Part shown: in pieces, positions 14,722 through 21,492 of the stretch
How the letters are laid out: each line of letters starts with the position of its first letter
How positions within the stretch are numbered: the first letter of the stretch is position 1
Assembly (NCBI GenBank): GCA_964243295.1
Contig: CAXTEJ010000054.1
Coordinates: 1-22,416 of the forward strand
Direction: 5' to 3'
Length of the DNA: 22,416 nt
From: CAXTEJ01 sp964243295
Lineage (GTDB): Bacteria > Actinomycetota > Actinomycetes > Actinomycetales > Angustibacteraceae
Position numbers and translations under genes: made by a program
The notes under the pieces: model-generated
Databases searched by the model: none
What the model saw: only the letters and a program-made list of their open reading frames with translations
What the model was told of the DNA's origin: nothing

Positions 14722-16322
14722 GCGGCAGCCTCTCCGGAGAAGGCCCGGACGACGTCCGCCCGGGACACCAGTGTGACCGGTGAGTCGAGGCTGACCCGCC
14801 CGTCGACCAGCACGATGACGCGGTCGGCGACCTCGAGCACCTCGTCGACGTCGGCGCTGAGCACCACGACGCAGCCGCCGCCGGCGGCCACGGCCCGCGC
14901 CTGCTCGCCGATGTCGCGGCGGGCGCCGAGGTCGACGCCGCGGAAGGGCTCGTCGAGCAGCAGCACGCGGGCGCGCTCGACCAGCCAGCGGCCGACGACC
15001 ACCTTCTGCTGGTTGCCTCCCGACAGCGTGCCGACCTCGGTGGCCGGGCTGCGGGTGACGACGCCGAGCCGCTCGATCGTCGTGCTCGCGCGGTCGCGCT
15101 CGCGGCCGGCGTCCAGCACACCGAGGCGCGAGGTGACGGCGCCGACGAAGGGCAGGCTCAGGGTGCGCGCCACCGACCACCCCGGCAGCAGCGCCTGCGC
15201 CGCGCGGTCCTCGGGCACGAGGAACACCCCGCCCCGCACCGCCTCGCCCGGGCTGCGCGGCAGCCGGTCGATGCCGGTGATGTCGGCGGTGCCGGTGGCC
15301 CACGGTGTCGACCCGAACAGGCCGTGGGCGAGCTCGGACTTGCCCGCGCCGATCAGCCCCACCACCCCGGTGACCTCGCCGGCGCGCAGGTCGAGGTCGA
15401 GCGGCCCGCTGCCTGGCAGCAGGCGCGCCCCGCGCACCGCGACCGCCACCGGCCCGGCGGGCGGGGCGGAGAGCGCCCGCGCGTTGCGCCGGTCGTCCGG
15501 CTGGGCCGCGGCGAGCCCCTGCGCGCCGTCCCCGAGCATCGCGGGCAGGATCACGGGCCACCGCAGCGGCCGCAGCGTGTCGCTGGTGATGCGCCCCTCG
15601 CGCAGCACGACGGCCCGGTCGGCGATCGCGTCGACCTCCCCGAGCCGGTGGCTGACCAGCACCACGGCGAGCCCGTCCTCGCGCAGCCGGTGGACGACGT
15701 CGAACAGCCGGCCTGCCTCCACGGCCGACAGCGCGGACGTCGGCTCGTCCAGGATGAGCAGCCGTGGCCGGTGGAGCAGGGCCCGAGCCACCACGAGCAG
15801 CTGGGCGTCGGAGATGCCGAGCGTGGCGACGTCCCGGCGCAGCACCGAGTCGGGCCAGTCCAGCTCGAGAGCGCCCAGAGCCCGCCGGGCGACGGTCGTG
15901 ATCTGGCGCCGGCGCAGCAGCCAGCCCCGGCGCCCCTGCGGCGGGCGGGCGAGGTCGTCGAGCGCCAGGTTCTCCTGCACGCTGAGGCCGGGCACCACGC
16001 CTTCGCTCACGCGCTGGTGGACCGTCGCGATGCCGAGGGCGCGCGCCCGCCCCGGTGTGGCGAGGCGCTGCTCGGTGCCGTCGACGGCCACGGTGCCGGC
16101 GTGCCCGGGAAGAGCGCCCGAGAGCACCTTGATCAGCGTCGACTTGCCGGCGCCGTTGGCCCCGAGCAGCGCCGTGACCTGCGCGGGCGCGAGGTCGAGG
16201 TCGACGTCGCGCAGGACGACGTGGCTGCCGAACGCCATGCCGACGCCGCGCAGCGACACCGTGGGGGCGTGCTGCGACCCGGCCGCGCCGGTGGGCGGGT
16301 GTCCGGCCGTCGCGTCGGTCAC
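14718..16322 (-). CDS. RbsA/MglA-type sugar ABC transporter ATPase, two nucleotide-binding domains
   Basis: Cytoplasmic ATPase with tandem nucleotide-binding domains, 534 aa, the layout of RbsA, MglA and XylG. First domain: Walker A GANGAGKS (54-61), degenerate signature LGISDAQ (168-174), Walker B LLILDEP (188-194) and switch histidine in LVSHR. Second domain: Walker A GLIGAGKS (322-329), PEDR, canonical signature LSGGNQQ (433-439), Walker B VLLLDEP (453-459). In the second domain the segment after Walker B reads VVLSADVDEVLEVADRV, with Ala-Asp where many ATPases have Ser-His/Ser-Glu, which is common in RbsA-type second domains. GTG start overlaps the binding-protein stop, and its stop overlaps the permease start, both by GTGA. 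It could in principle be the only ATPase in the window, but it belongs to a different class from the one the polyol permeases need. Confidence 0.94.
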   Translation of the reverse strand: MTDATAGHPPTGAAGSQHAPTVSLRGVGMAFGSHVVLRDVDLDLAPAQVTALLGANGAGKSTLIKVLSGALPGHAGTVAVDGTEQRLATPGRARALGIATVHQRVSEGVVPGLSVQENLALDDLARPPQGRRGWLLRRRQITTVARRALGALELDWPDSVLRRDVATLGISDAQLLVVARALLHRPRLLILDEPTSALSAVEAGRLFDVVHRLREDGLAVVLVSHRLGEVDAIADRAVVLREGRITSDTLRPLRWPVILPAMLGDGAQGLAAAQPDDRRNARALSAPPAGPVAVAVRGARLLPGSGPLDLDLRAGEVTGVVGLIGAGKSELAHGLFGSTPWATGTADITGIDRLPRSPGEAVRGGVFLVPEDRAAQALLPGWSVARTLSLPFVGAVTSRLGVLDAGRERDRASTTIERLGVVTRSPATEVGTLSGGNQQKVVVGRWLVERARVLLLDEPFRGVDLGARRDIGEQARAVAAGGGCVVVLSADVDEVLEVADRVIVLVDGRVSLDSPVTLVSRADVVRAFSGEAAA

Positions 16323-17422
16323 TGCGCGTTGGGCAGCCAGTCGGCGACCGACACGGTGTCGAGGCGCAGCTTCGGCTCGGCGGCCACGAGGGCGTCGACC
16401 GAGGTGATCTGCTGCTGCAGCAGCGTCTCGCGCGTCAGCGTCACGCCCGGGAACTGCACCGAGTCGCTCGGCAGCTGGCCCGCGAGCTTCAGTGCCGTCG
16501 TCCGGACGACGGCCGCGCCGATCTGCGCGGGGTCGGTGGCCGAGGTGGCAGTCCAGGGGCTGCCGTCGGCGGTCATGACCTCGAGGTCGGCGTTGGAGAT
16601 GTCGATGCCGTAGACCTTCACCTTGCCCTGCAGGTTGTTCTGCTGCACCGCCTGCACGACGCCCTTAGTGATCTCGTCGTACGGCGCGAAGATGGCCTTG
16701 ACCTGCGGGTGCTGCTTGAGGGCCGCGTCGACGAGCGGGATGTTGTCGGTCGCCGTCGACTCGGTCACCTCGCCGGTGAAGAACAGCTGCTTGAGGCCGT
16801 GCTGCTGGACGTAGGTCTTCCACACCGCACCCCGGCGGTCGAGAGCGGCGAAGCCGGTCGCCGAGACCAGGCCCACCTCGGCGCCGTCGCCGACGTCCTT
16901 GACGAGCTGGTCGAGCACGCCCTTGGCCAGGCTCTCGTCGGACTGGCTGGTCGCCACGACTCCCGGTGTGCCCTCGGGCAGGGCGACGTCGTAGGTGATG
17001 ACGGGGATACCCGCCTTCGCGGCCTGCGCGACGAGCGGCTCGATGGTGTCGGTCTGGCCGTGGTCGACGATGATCGCCGCGGGCTTGGCGCTGATGGCCT
17101 GCTGCAGGTCGGACGCCTGGCGCGCGTTGTCGTTGCGGGCGTCGGTGACGGCGAGCGTGATGTTGGACGCCGCCGCCTGCTTCTGGGCGCCCTGCCCCCA
17201 CGCCTCGAAGTAGTCGCCGGCGCCGCTCTGGCGCACCAGCGCGATCGTCACCGGCGAGCCGTCGAACGGGCTCGGGCGAGCTGCGCTCGCCGTGCTCGTG
17301 GGCGTCGTGGCCGAGCTCGCGGCGGCCGGCGTCGGCGCGGGGTCGGACTGGGCGCAGGCCGTGAGCGCCAGCACGGCGGTGGCGGCGACGGCGGCGGGGC
17401 GCAGGAGGCGGGTGGTAGGCAC
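16319..17422 (-). CDS. Sugar ABC transporter substrate-binding lipoprotein (ribose-type)
   Basis: Periplasmic-binding-protein type I (RbsB-like), 367 aa, first gene of the minus-strand importer operon. The GTG at 17422 gives a clean lipoprotein signal: TTRLLRPAAVAATAVLALTAC with Cys23 and canonical lipobox LTAC, then a Thr/Ser/Ala-rich linker. The sugar-binding fold starts with PVTIALVRQSGAGDYFEAW and shows DARNDNARQASDLQQAI, AAIIVDHG, AGIPVITYDV, the second-lobe VGLVSATGFAALDRR, IFAPYDEITKG and VYGIDISNADLEVM. A GTG seven codons upstream (17443) is an alternative start. Binding residues cannot be assigned to MTR by eye, but operon linkage to an MtnK homologue and the nearby mtn genes make a 5-thio or 5-deoxy pentose more likely than plain ribose. 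Confidence 0.9.
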   Translation of the reverse strand: MPTTRLLRPAAVAATAVLALTACAQSDPAPTPAAASSATTPTSTASAARPSPFDGSPVTIALVRQSGAGDYFEAWGQGAQKQAAASNITLAVTDARNDNARQASDLQQAISAKPAAIIVDHGQTDTIEPLVAQAAKAGIPVITYDVALPEGTPGVVATSQSDESLAKGVLDQLVKDVGDGAEVGLVSATGFAALDRRGAVWKTYVQQHGLKQLFFTGEVTESTATDNIPLVDAALKQHPQVKAIFAPYDEITKGVVQAVQQNNLQGKVKVYGIDISNADLEVMTADGSPWTATSATDPAQIGAAVVRTTALKLAGQLPSDSVQFPGVTLTRETLLQQQITSVDALVAAEPKLRLDTVSVADWLPNAQ

Positions 17423-17461
17423 GGGTCGAGGATGACGCGGCACCCCGCGGTGACGGCAGCC

Positions 17462-17477
17462 GAGACACGCGCGTCTC
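17462..17477. promoter_or_regulatory. Imperfect palindrome between the importer operon and mtnD
   Basis: GAGAC-ACGCGC-GTCTC is a 16-bp palindrome with one mismatched pair, in the 163-bp gap between the divergent starts of the importer binding protein (17422, minus) and mtnD (17586, plus). It is well placed to control one or both genes. It shares the heptamer GAGACAC with the aminotransferase/mtnK gap, but the half-site orientation differs there, so a common regulator is only a possibility. No clear -10/-35 pair was identified in the gap. Confidence 0.35.
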
Positions 17478-17585
17478 AGCATGTGGACTGGGTCGCGGCA
17501 GGACCGCGCTGCGGGGCGTGCGGAGGAGCACCATGGGAGGACCGACGGCACGTGACCGGCGGACCACGACGGAGAGGGACCGACC

Positions 17586-18161
17586 ATGACGCTGCTGACC
17601 GTGTGGGCAGACGAGCGGCCCGACGAGGCCGAGCTGGTCACCGAGGAGCCGGCCGAGGTGGCGCTCGCGCTGAAGGAGCACGGCGTCCGCTACGAGCAGT
17701 GGCCGCTGCGCGACCTGCCTGACGAGCCGACGCAGGACGACGTGCTCGACGCCTACCGCGACCGGATCGACGCCGTCAACGCCCAGGAGGGGTACGTGCT
17801 CGTCGACGTGGTGCAGATGCGCCGCGGCGACGACGACGCCGCGTGGGAGCAGAAAGTGCGGGCGAGCCGGGAGAAGTTCCTGGACGAGCACACCCACGAC
17901 GACGACGAGGACCGCTTCTTCGCCCGCGGCTCGGGCGTGTTCTACCTCCACGTCGGCGGCAAGGTGCACGCCGTGCTGTGCGAGCAGGGCGACCTGCTCT
18001 CGGTGCCGGGCGGCACGACGCACTGGTTCGACATGGGCACCGACCCCGACTACGTGTCGGTCCGCTTTTTCCACGACGACGACGGCTGGGTCGGCGACTT
18101 CACCGGCAGCGGCATCTCGCGGCAGTTCCCGAGCTACGACCAGCTGGCCGCCGGTCGTTGA
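17586..18161 (+). CDS. mtnD: Acireductone dioxygenase
   Basis: Cupin metalloenzyme of 191 aa that cleaves acireductone with O2. The iron form gives ketomethylthiobutyrate plus formate and feeds methionine; a nickel form gives methylthiopropionate, CO and formate. All four metal ligands are present: His102 and His104 with Glu108 in EHTHDDDEDRFF, and His146 in GGTTHWFDMG. The middle GSGVFYLHVGGKVHAV is the typical cupin strand pair. The ATG is preceded by GGAGAGG (17571-17577) at normal spacing. It is monocistronic, diverging from the importer operon and converging on the downstream monooxygenase gene with only two bases between stops. It supplies the step after mtnC, completing the pathway to the keto acid. 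Metal choice cannot be told from sequence. Confidence 0.96.
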   Translation: MTLLTVWADERPDEAELVTEEPAEVALALKEHGVRYEQWPLRDLPDEPTQDDVLDAYRDRIDAVNAQEGYVLVDVVQMRRGDDDAAWEQKVRASREKFLDEHTHDDDEDRFFARGSGVFYLHVGGKVHAVLCEQGDLLSVPGGTTHWFDMGTDPDYVSVRFFHDDDGWVGDFTGSGISRQFPSYDQLAAGR

Positions 18162-18163
18162 CC

Positions 18164-19408
18164 TCAGGCGTACTGGCTGGGCGAGGGGTGGGCCCCGGTC
18201 AGCAGGTGGTCGCCGACCTCCACGGCCTTGTACGACACCGGGTCGTGCAGCGTCAGGGTGCGTGCGTCCCGCCAGTACCGGTCCAGGCCGGTGCCGGCGC
18301 TGGTGGCCCGCGCGCCGGTGAGCTCGAAGACCGTCGCGGTGACGTCGAGGGCGACGCGGGTTGTCACCACCTTGGCCGCCGACAGCTGCACGGCGGCCTC
18401 CCCGCGCTCGGTGCCCGTGAGGTCCCACCCGCGGTCGGTGGCCGCGGCCCAGCCTGCGGCCGCCCGGTCGGTGAGGGCGCGCGCGGCCATGACCTCGCTC
18501 GCCAGCTCGCCGTAGCGCGCGCGCACCAGCGGGTCGTCGACCGCGCGGTCGACACCGCTGGTCGCCCACGGCCGTGAGCGCGTGGCGGTGTAGCGGGCCC
18601 CGGCACCAAGGGCCCCCTCCGCGATCGACACCTGCAGCAGCGCGAGCATCGCCTGGAAGCCGAGTACCGACAGGCTGGGGTAGGCCGGCGCCGACGGATC
18701 GGTCTGCTCGCCTGGGCCGAGCACGTCCTCGTCGGGGACGAACGCGTCCTCGAACGCGATGGAGCCGGACGCCGAGACCCGCTGGCCCATCGCCGACCAG
18801 TCGCCGCCGTGCGTGACACCCGGTGTCCCGGTGCGGATCGCGAAGGCCAGCTTGCGCCCGGCCGCGTCAGCGGGGTCGGGTGCCGGGTCGTCGGCGGCCT
18901 CGCCATCGGTCACGACCGTGCCCGTGGCGAGGACGCGGTCCGACACCTCCGCGCCGGTCGCGAAGAACTTGCGGCCGCTCACCAGGTAGCCGCCCGCCAC
19001 GGCGCGCAGCTCGAGGCCCGCGTCACGCGGGTTGCCGGCGCCGCCCCACAGCCAGCGGTGCTCGGCGGTGCCGGCGTCCAGGCGCGCGACGACGTCCGGG
19101 CGCCGGCCCAGCCGGGTGCGCCAGCTGTGCAGGTAGTGGTAGCCGAGGACGTGCCCGACCGAGGGGTCGACGCGCGCCACCCGCGAGACCACGTCGAACG
19201 CGGTGGTCCACGGCTGGCCGTGCCCACCCGCGGAGGCGGGGACGAGCAGCCCCAGCAGGTCGTGCCCGCGCAGCAGAGCCACCTCCGCGTGCGGTGCGCG
19301 CCCGGCTGCCTCCCGCTGGACGACGTCCGCGGCGAGGGTGGCAGCCACCTCGTCCGCGACGTCGGCCCAGCGGGCGCCGGCAGACCGCGGGGCCGTGAAC
19401 GCCGTCAT
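18164..19408 (-). CDS. DszC/SfnB-like flavin-dependent monooxygenase (acyl-CoA dehydrogenase fold)
   Basis: 414-aa protein of the acyl-CoA dehydrogenase superfamily, most like FMNH2-dependent monooxygenases of organosulfur metabolism (DszC, SfnB). Visible features: LLGLLVPASAGGHGQPW (51-67), DPSVGHVLGYHYLHSW (81-96), GGAGNPRD, GYLVSGRKFFATGAEVSD (140-157, strongly DszC-like) and GGDWSAMGQRVSASGS. In the C-terminal part, TLHDPVSYKAVEVGDHLL has His388 where DszC-type enzymes carry a functionally important histidine (from memory of the family). The true start is the ATG at 19408; the longer open frame upstream lacks family similarity. GATACT (19420-19415, minus strand) ends six bases before the ATG, suggesting a leaderless mRNA. 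Being beside methionine salvage fits sulfur scavenging, but the substrate is unknown and no flavin reductase is in the window. Confidence 0.8.
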   Translation of the reverse strand: MTAFTAPRSAGARWADVADEVAATLAADVVQREAAGRAPHAEVALLRGHDLLGLLVPASAGGHGQPWTTAFDVVSRVARVDPSVGHVLGYHYLHSWRTRLGRRPDVVARLDAGTAEHRWLWGGAGNPRDAGLELRAVAGGYLVSGRKFFATGAEVSDRVLATGTVVTDGEAADDPAPDPADAAGRKLAFAIRTGTPGVTHGGDWSAMGQRVSASGSIAFEDAFVPDEDVLGPGEQTDPSAPAYPSLSVLGFQAMLALLQVSIAEGALGAGARYTATRSRPWATSGVDRAVDDPLVRARYGELASEVMAARALTDRAAAGWAAATDRGWDLTGTERGEAAVQLSAAKVVTTRVALDVTATVFELTGARATSAGTGLDRYWRDARTLTLHDPVSYKAVEVGDHLLTGAHPSPSQYA

Positions 19409-19414
19409 GCGGCC

Positions 19415-19420
19415 AGTATC
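19415..19420 (-). promoter_or_regulatory. Putative -10 element of a leaderless monooxygenase transcript
   Basis: GATACT reads toward the monooxygenase gene and is followed by exactly six bases (GGCCGC) and then the ATG at 19408. Start of transcription would therefore fall on or next to the A of the start codon. No ribosome binding site precedes this ATG. No clear -35 hexamer was found at the expected distance. Confidence 0.4.
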
Positions 19421-19520
19421 GCCGGTCACGTCACGGCTGAGCCGACCCCGGTGCTCACGATCGCGCCGCGGTCGGTCGATGTCCGTGGTCGCGGGACCTC
19501 TCGCGCAGGATGGAGGGACC

Positions 19521-19697
19521 GTGCCGGCTCGGAGCGTGATGTCGCCCGCTGCCCGCGCCGCCTTCCTCGGCGTCGCCGCGGCGGCCGTCGTGGCCGTGCT
19601 CCTGACCGGCTCGACCCCGCCCCCGCTGCGCGAGTGGCAGTGGTGGCTCGCCAAGGCCGCCGGGCGTGGCGGCCTCGTCGTGTCGCAGGCGGCCTAG
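19521..19697 (+). CDS. Possible small single-pass membrane protein (58 aa)
   Basis: A short frame beginning with GTG at 19521, preceded by GGAGGG (19512-19517) at good spacing. The predicted product has a basic N-terminus (PARS, then AAR), one hydrophobic helix FLGVAAAAVVAVLLTG (residues 15-30), and a short C-terminal part PPPLREWQWWLAKAAGRGG rich in tryptophan and arginine. I do not recognise a family. Support comes from the ribosome site and the sensible membrane-protein layout. Against it: the frame is part of a longer open frame of shadow type running through the monooxygenase gene, as often happens at high GC. Its TAG stop overlaps the GMC gene stop from the opposite strand through a shared CTAG. 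Confidence 0.45.
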   Translation: MPARSVMSPAARAAFLGVAAAAVVAVLLTGSTPPPLREWQWWLAKAAGRGGLVVSQAA

Positions 19698-21316
19698 CTC
19701 GCCGCGGAGGCGCCGAGCTCGTCGCGCAGGTGGTCGGCGAGCCGCAGCGCGAGCGCCACGATCGTGAACGTCGGGTTGGCGTAGCCGCCGGTGCTGAACA
19801 CCGAGCTGCCGGCGACGTAGAGGTTGGCGACCGAGTGCACGCGGCAGTCGGCATCGACCACGCCCTTGCTGGGTGACGCAGCCATCCGCGTGGTGGCCAT
19901 GTGGTGGGGGCCGCCGAGGATCTCGTCCTGCCAGTCCGGCACGGGCGGCAGCACGGTGCCGATCCCCTTGTGCTGCAACGCCTCGCCGAGTCGGCCGAGC
20001 CACGCCTCGATCGTCGTCAGGTCGCGGTCGGTGACGCGCCAGTCGAGCTTGATGCGGCGCTGGCCGAGCTCGTCGGTCTCGTCGCCGAGCAGGACGCGGC
20101 TGTCGCGGTCGGGCGCCTGCTCGGTGCGGAAGTACAGCGACTGCGTCGGACCCGGCACCTCGACGTCCAGGCCGGCCGCGCGCAGCGCTTCCTCGGCCGC
20201 GTGCCGCGTCGTCCAGCGCCGGCTCTTGCTGTAGAGGTCGTTGAGCAGCGCGTGGGCCTTCACCGCAGCCCGGTGCCGGGGGCCGTCGCGGTCGGGGCGG
20301 AAGGCGCGGATCGGCAGCGTCGCCACCGACGGCACCTGGCCGACGAGAGCTGTGCCGTAGATGTACTTGTCGTCCTCGACACCGATCGAGCAGGCCAGCA
20401 GACCGTGCTTCTCCTGTGCCTCGCGGGTGGGCGTGATGACGCCGCGCACCTTCGAGCCGTCGTAGGAGGCCTTCTGGTAGAACGCATTGGTCAGGCCCGC
20501 AGGGTCGGTCGGCACGAGGTGGCCGGCCGGGACGTGCAGGTGCTCCATGAAGTACCGGCCGACCAGGTCGTGCTGGTTGCCGAGCCCCGCCGGCCGGTCG
20601 GCCACGGCGTTCAGCAGCAGCCGGGGGTTCTCCAGCCCGCCCGCTGCCAGCACGAAAGCGCGCGCCTGCACGGTGAACGCCTCGCGCCCCAGCGCCTGCA
20701 CGGTCAGCGAGGAGACCCGCTCGGTGCCAGGGTCGAGCCGGATGTCGGTCACGTTGGCGTGCACGACCGTCGTGATCGCCGGGTCGTCGGTGAGCTCGGG
20801 GTGGTGCCGCTCGCCGAAGTTGGTCTCGGGGCTGTACTGGAACACCGTGTTCTCGAACTCGGTGCCCGTCAGGTCGAGCGGGGTGGGCAGCCGGTGGCGC
20901 CACGACGCGAGGTCGAAGTCGGGGCTCGCCAGCTCGAACAGCTCGCCGGCGTCCTTGTAGTACGGCTGCAGGTCGGCCGTGCCGATCGGCCAGCCGCTGT
21001 CGTCGACCCACGAGCGCCGCTCGAAGTCGAGGTCCTCGAGCGGGCGGCACCAGCCGCCCCAGCGGTTGGTGCTGCCGCCGAGCAGGCGGTACCGGCACCC
21101 GTCGAGCCGCCAGTAGGGGTGCCCGACGTTCTCGCCGGCGAACAGCCGCTGGTCGCGCAGGGTCGGGTGGTGGCCGCCCGCCTCCAGCACGAGCACGCTG
21201 AGCCCGCTGCCGCGCAGCCGCCCAGCCAGGCTGATGCCCGCCGGGCCGGCCCCGACGACCGCGACGTCCGCCCGCAGCAGGCTGCCCGGCTGCTGGTCGC
21301 GCGCGTCGATCAGCAC
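19694..21316 (-). CDS. GMC-family FAD-dependent oxidoreductase
   Basis: Glucose-methanol-choline family flavoprotein, about 540 aa, oxidising an alcohol or sugar hydroxyl. The Rossmann FAD site is DVAVVGAGPAGISLAGRL with GAGPAG at 22-27 and the ribose-binding glutamate in VLVLEAGG (Glu45). GGSTNRWGGWCRPL is the FAD-contacting segment. The C-terminal domain has the catalytic pair region: HHMATTRM (His471/472) and GYANPTFTIVALA (Asn514), resembling sugar dehydrogenases of the family. No signal peptide is visible. The start is uncertain: GTG at 21316 has no purine-rich site; the open frame extends to a TTG at 21436. A 16-codon frame with a good ribosome site overlaps this GTG, and one extra base in a G7 run would fuse it to the gene. 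The substrate is not predictable. Confidence 0.87.
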   Translation of the reverse strand: MLIDARDQQPGSLLRADVAVVGAGPAGISLAGRLRGSGLSVLVLEAGGHHPTLRDQRLFAGENVGHPYWRLDGCRYRLLGGSTNRWGGWCRPLEDLDFERRSWVDDSGWPIGTADLQPYYKDAGELFELASPDFDLASWRHRLPTPLDLTGTEFENTVFQYSPETNFGERHHPELTDDPAITTVVHANVTDIRLDPGTERVSSLTVQALGREAFTVQARAFVLAAGGLENPRLLLNAVADRPAGLGNQHDLVGRYFMEHLHVPAGHLVPTDPAGLTNAFYQKASYDGSKVRGVITPTREAQEKHGLLACSIGVEDDKYIYGTALVGQVPSVATLPIRAFRPDRDGPRHRAAVKAHALLNDLYSKSRRWTTRHAAEEALRAAGLDVEVPGPTQSLYFRTEQAPDRDSRVLLGDETDELGQRRIKLDWRVTDRDLTTIEAWLGRLGEALQHKGIGTVLPPVPDWQDEILGGPHHMATTRMAASPSKGVVDADCRVHSVANLYVAGSSVFSTGGYANPTFTIVALALRLADHLRDELGASAAS

Positions 21317-21360
21317 GGCGGAAGGGGGGGAAGGGTGGCGGCCTGGCGGAGGTGCGTCAT
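21310..21360 (-). other. Short upstream frame overlapping the GMC start (leader peptide or frameshifted N-terminus)
   Basis: ATG at 21360, preceded by GACGAGG six bases away, opens a 16-codon frame (MTHLRQAATLPPLPPC) whose TGA overlaps the GMC GTG by seven bases. The frame passes through a run of seven G on the plus strand (21324-21330). With eight G the ATG would read straight into the GMC protein (ending PPPSAVLIDARDQ). It may be a coupling leader peptide, a true phase-variable tract, or a sequencing indel hiding the real start. Confidence 0.4.
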
Positions 21361-21480
21361 CGGAGCCTCGTCCCGTCGGCAGTGCGCGGTAGTTGCGCGA
21401 GGAAGCAGCAAAGCGAGGTGATCCCGCCGCTGGCAAACGCAGTTACTCGTGTGATCACGCACAGTGACTACGGCCGCCGA

Positions 21481-21486
21481 TAGGCT
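21481..21486 (+). promoter_or_regulatory. Putative -10 element of a leaderless crcB transcript
   Basis: TAGGCT fits the actinobacterial -10 pattern (TANNNT) and is followed by six bases (GGCGCT) and the GTG start at 21493, giving a leaderless mRNA. There is no ribosome binding site before this GTG. An 8-bp palindrome GTGATCAC lies about 20 bases further upstream (21451-21458). No -35 match stands out. Confidence 0.45.
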
Positions 21487-21492
21487 GGCGCT

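Noticed and set aside
19409..19654. N-terminal extension of the monooxygenase frame to 19654
   Set aside because: The extension is Arg/Ala-rich without similarity to the family, and a -10-like element sits six bases before the ATG at 19408.
21361..21492. Fluoride riboswitch before crcB
   Set aside because: The conserved GATGG and pseudoknot elements were not found, and a -10-like TAGGCT six bases before the GTG implies a leaderless mRNA.
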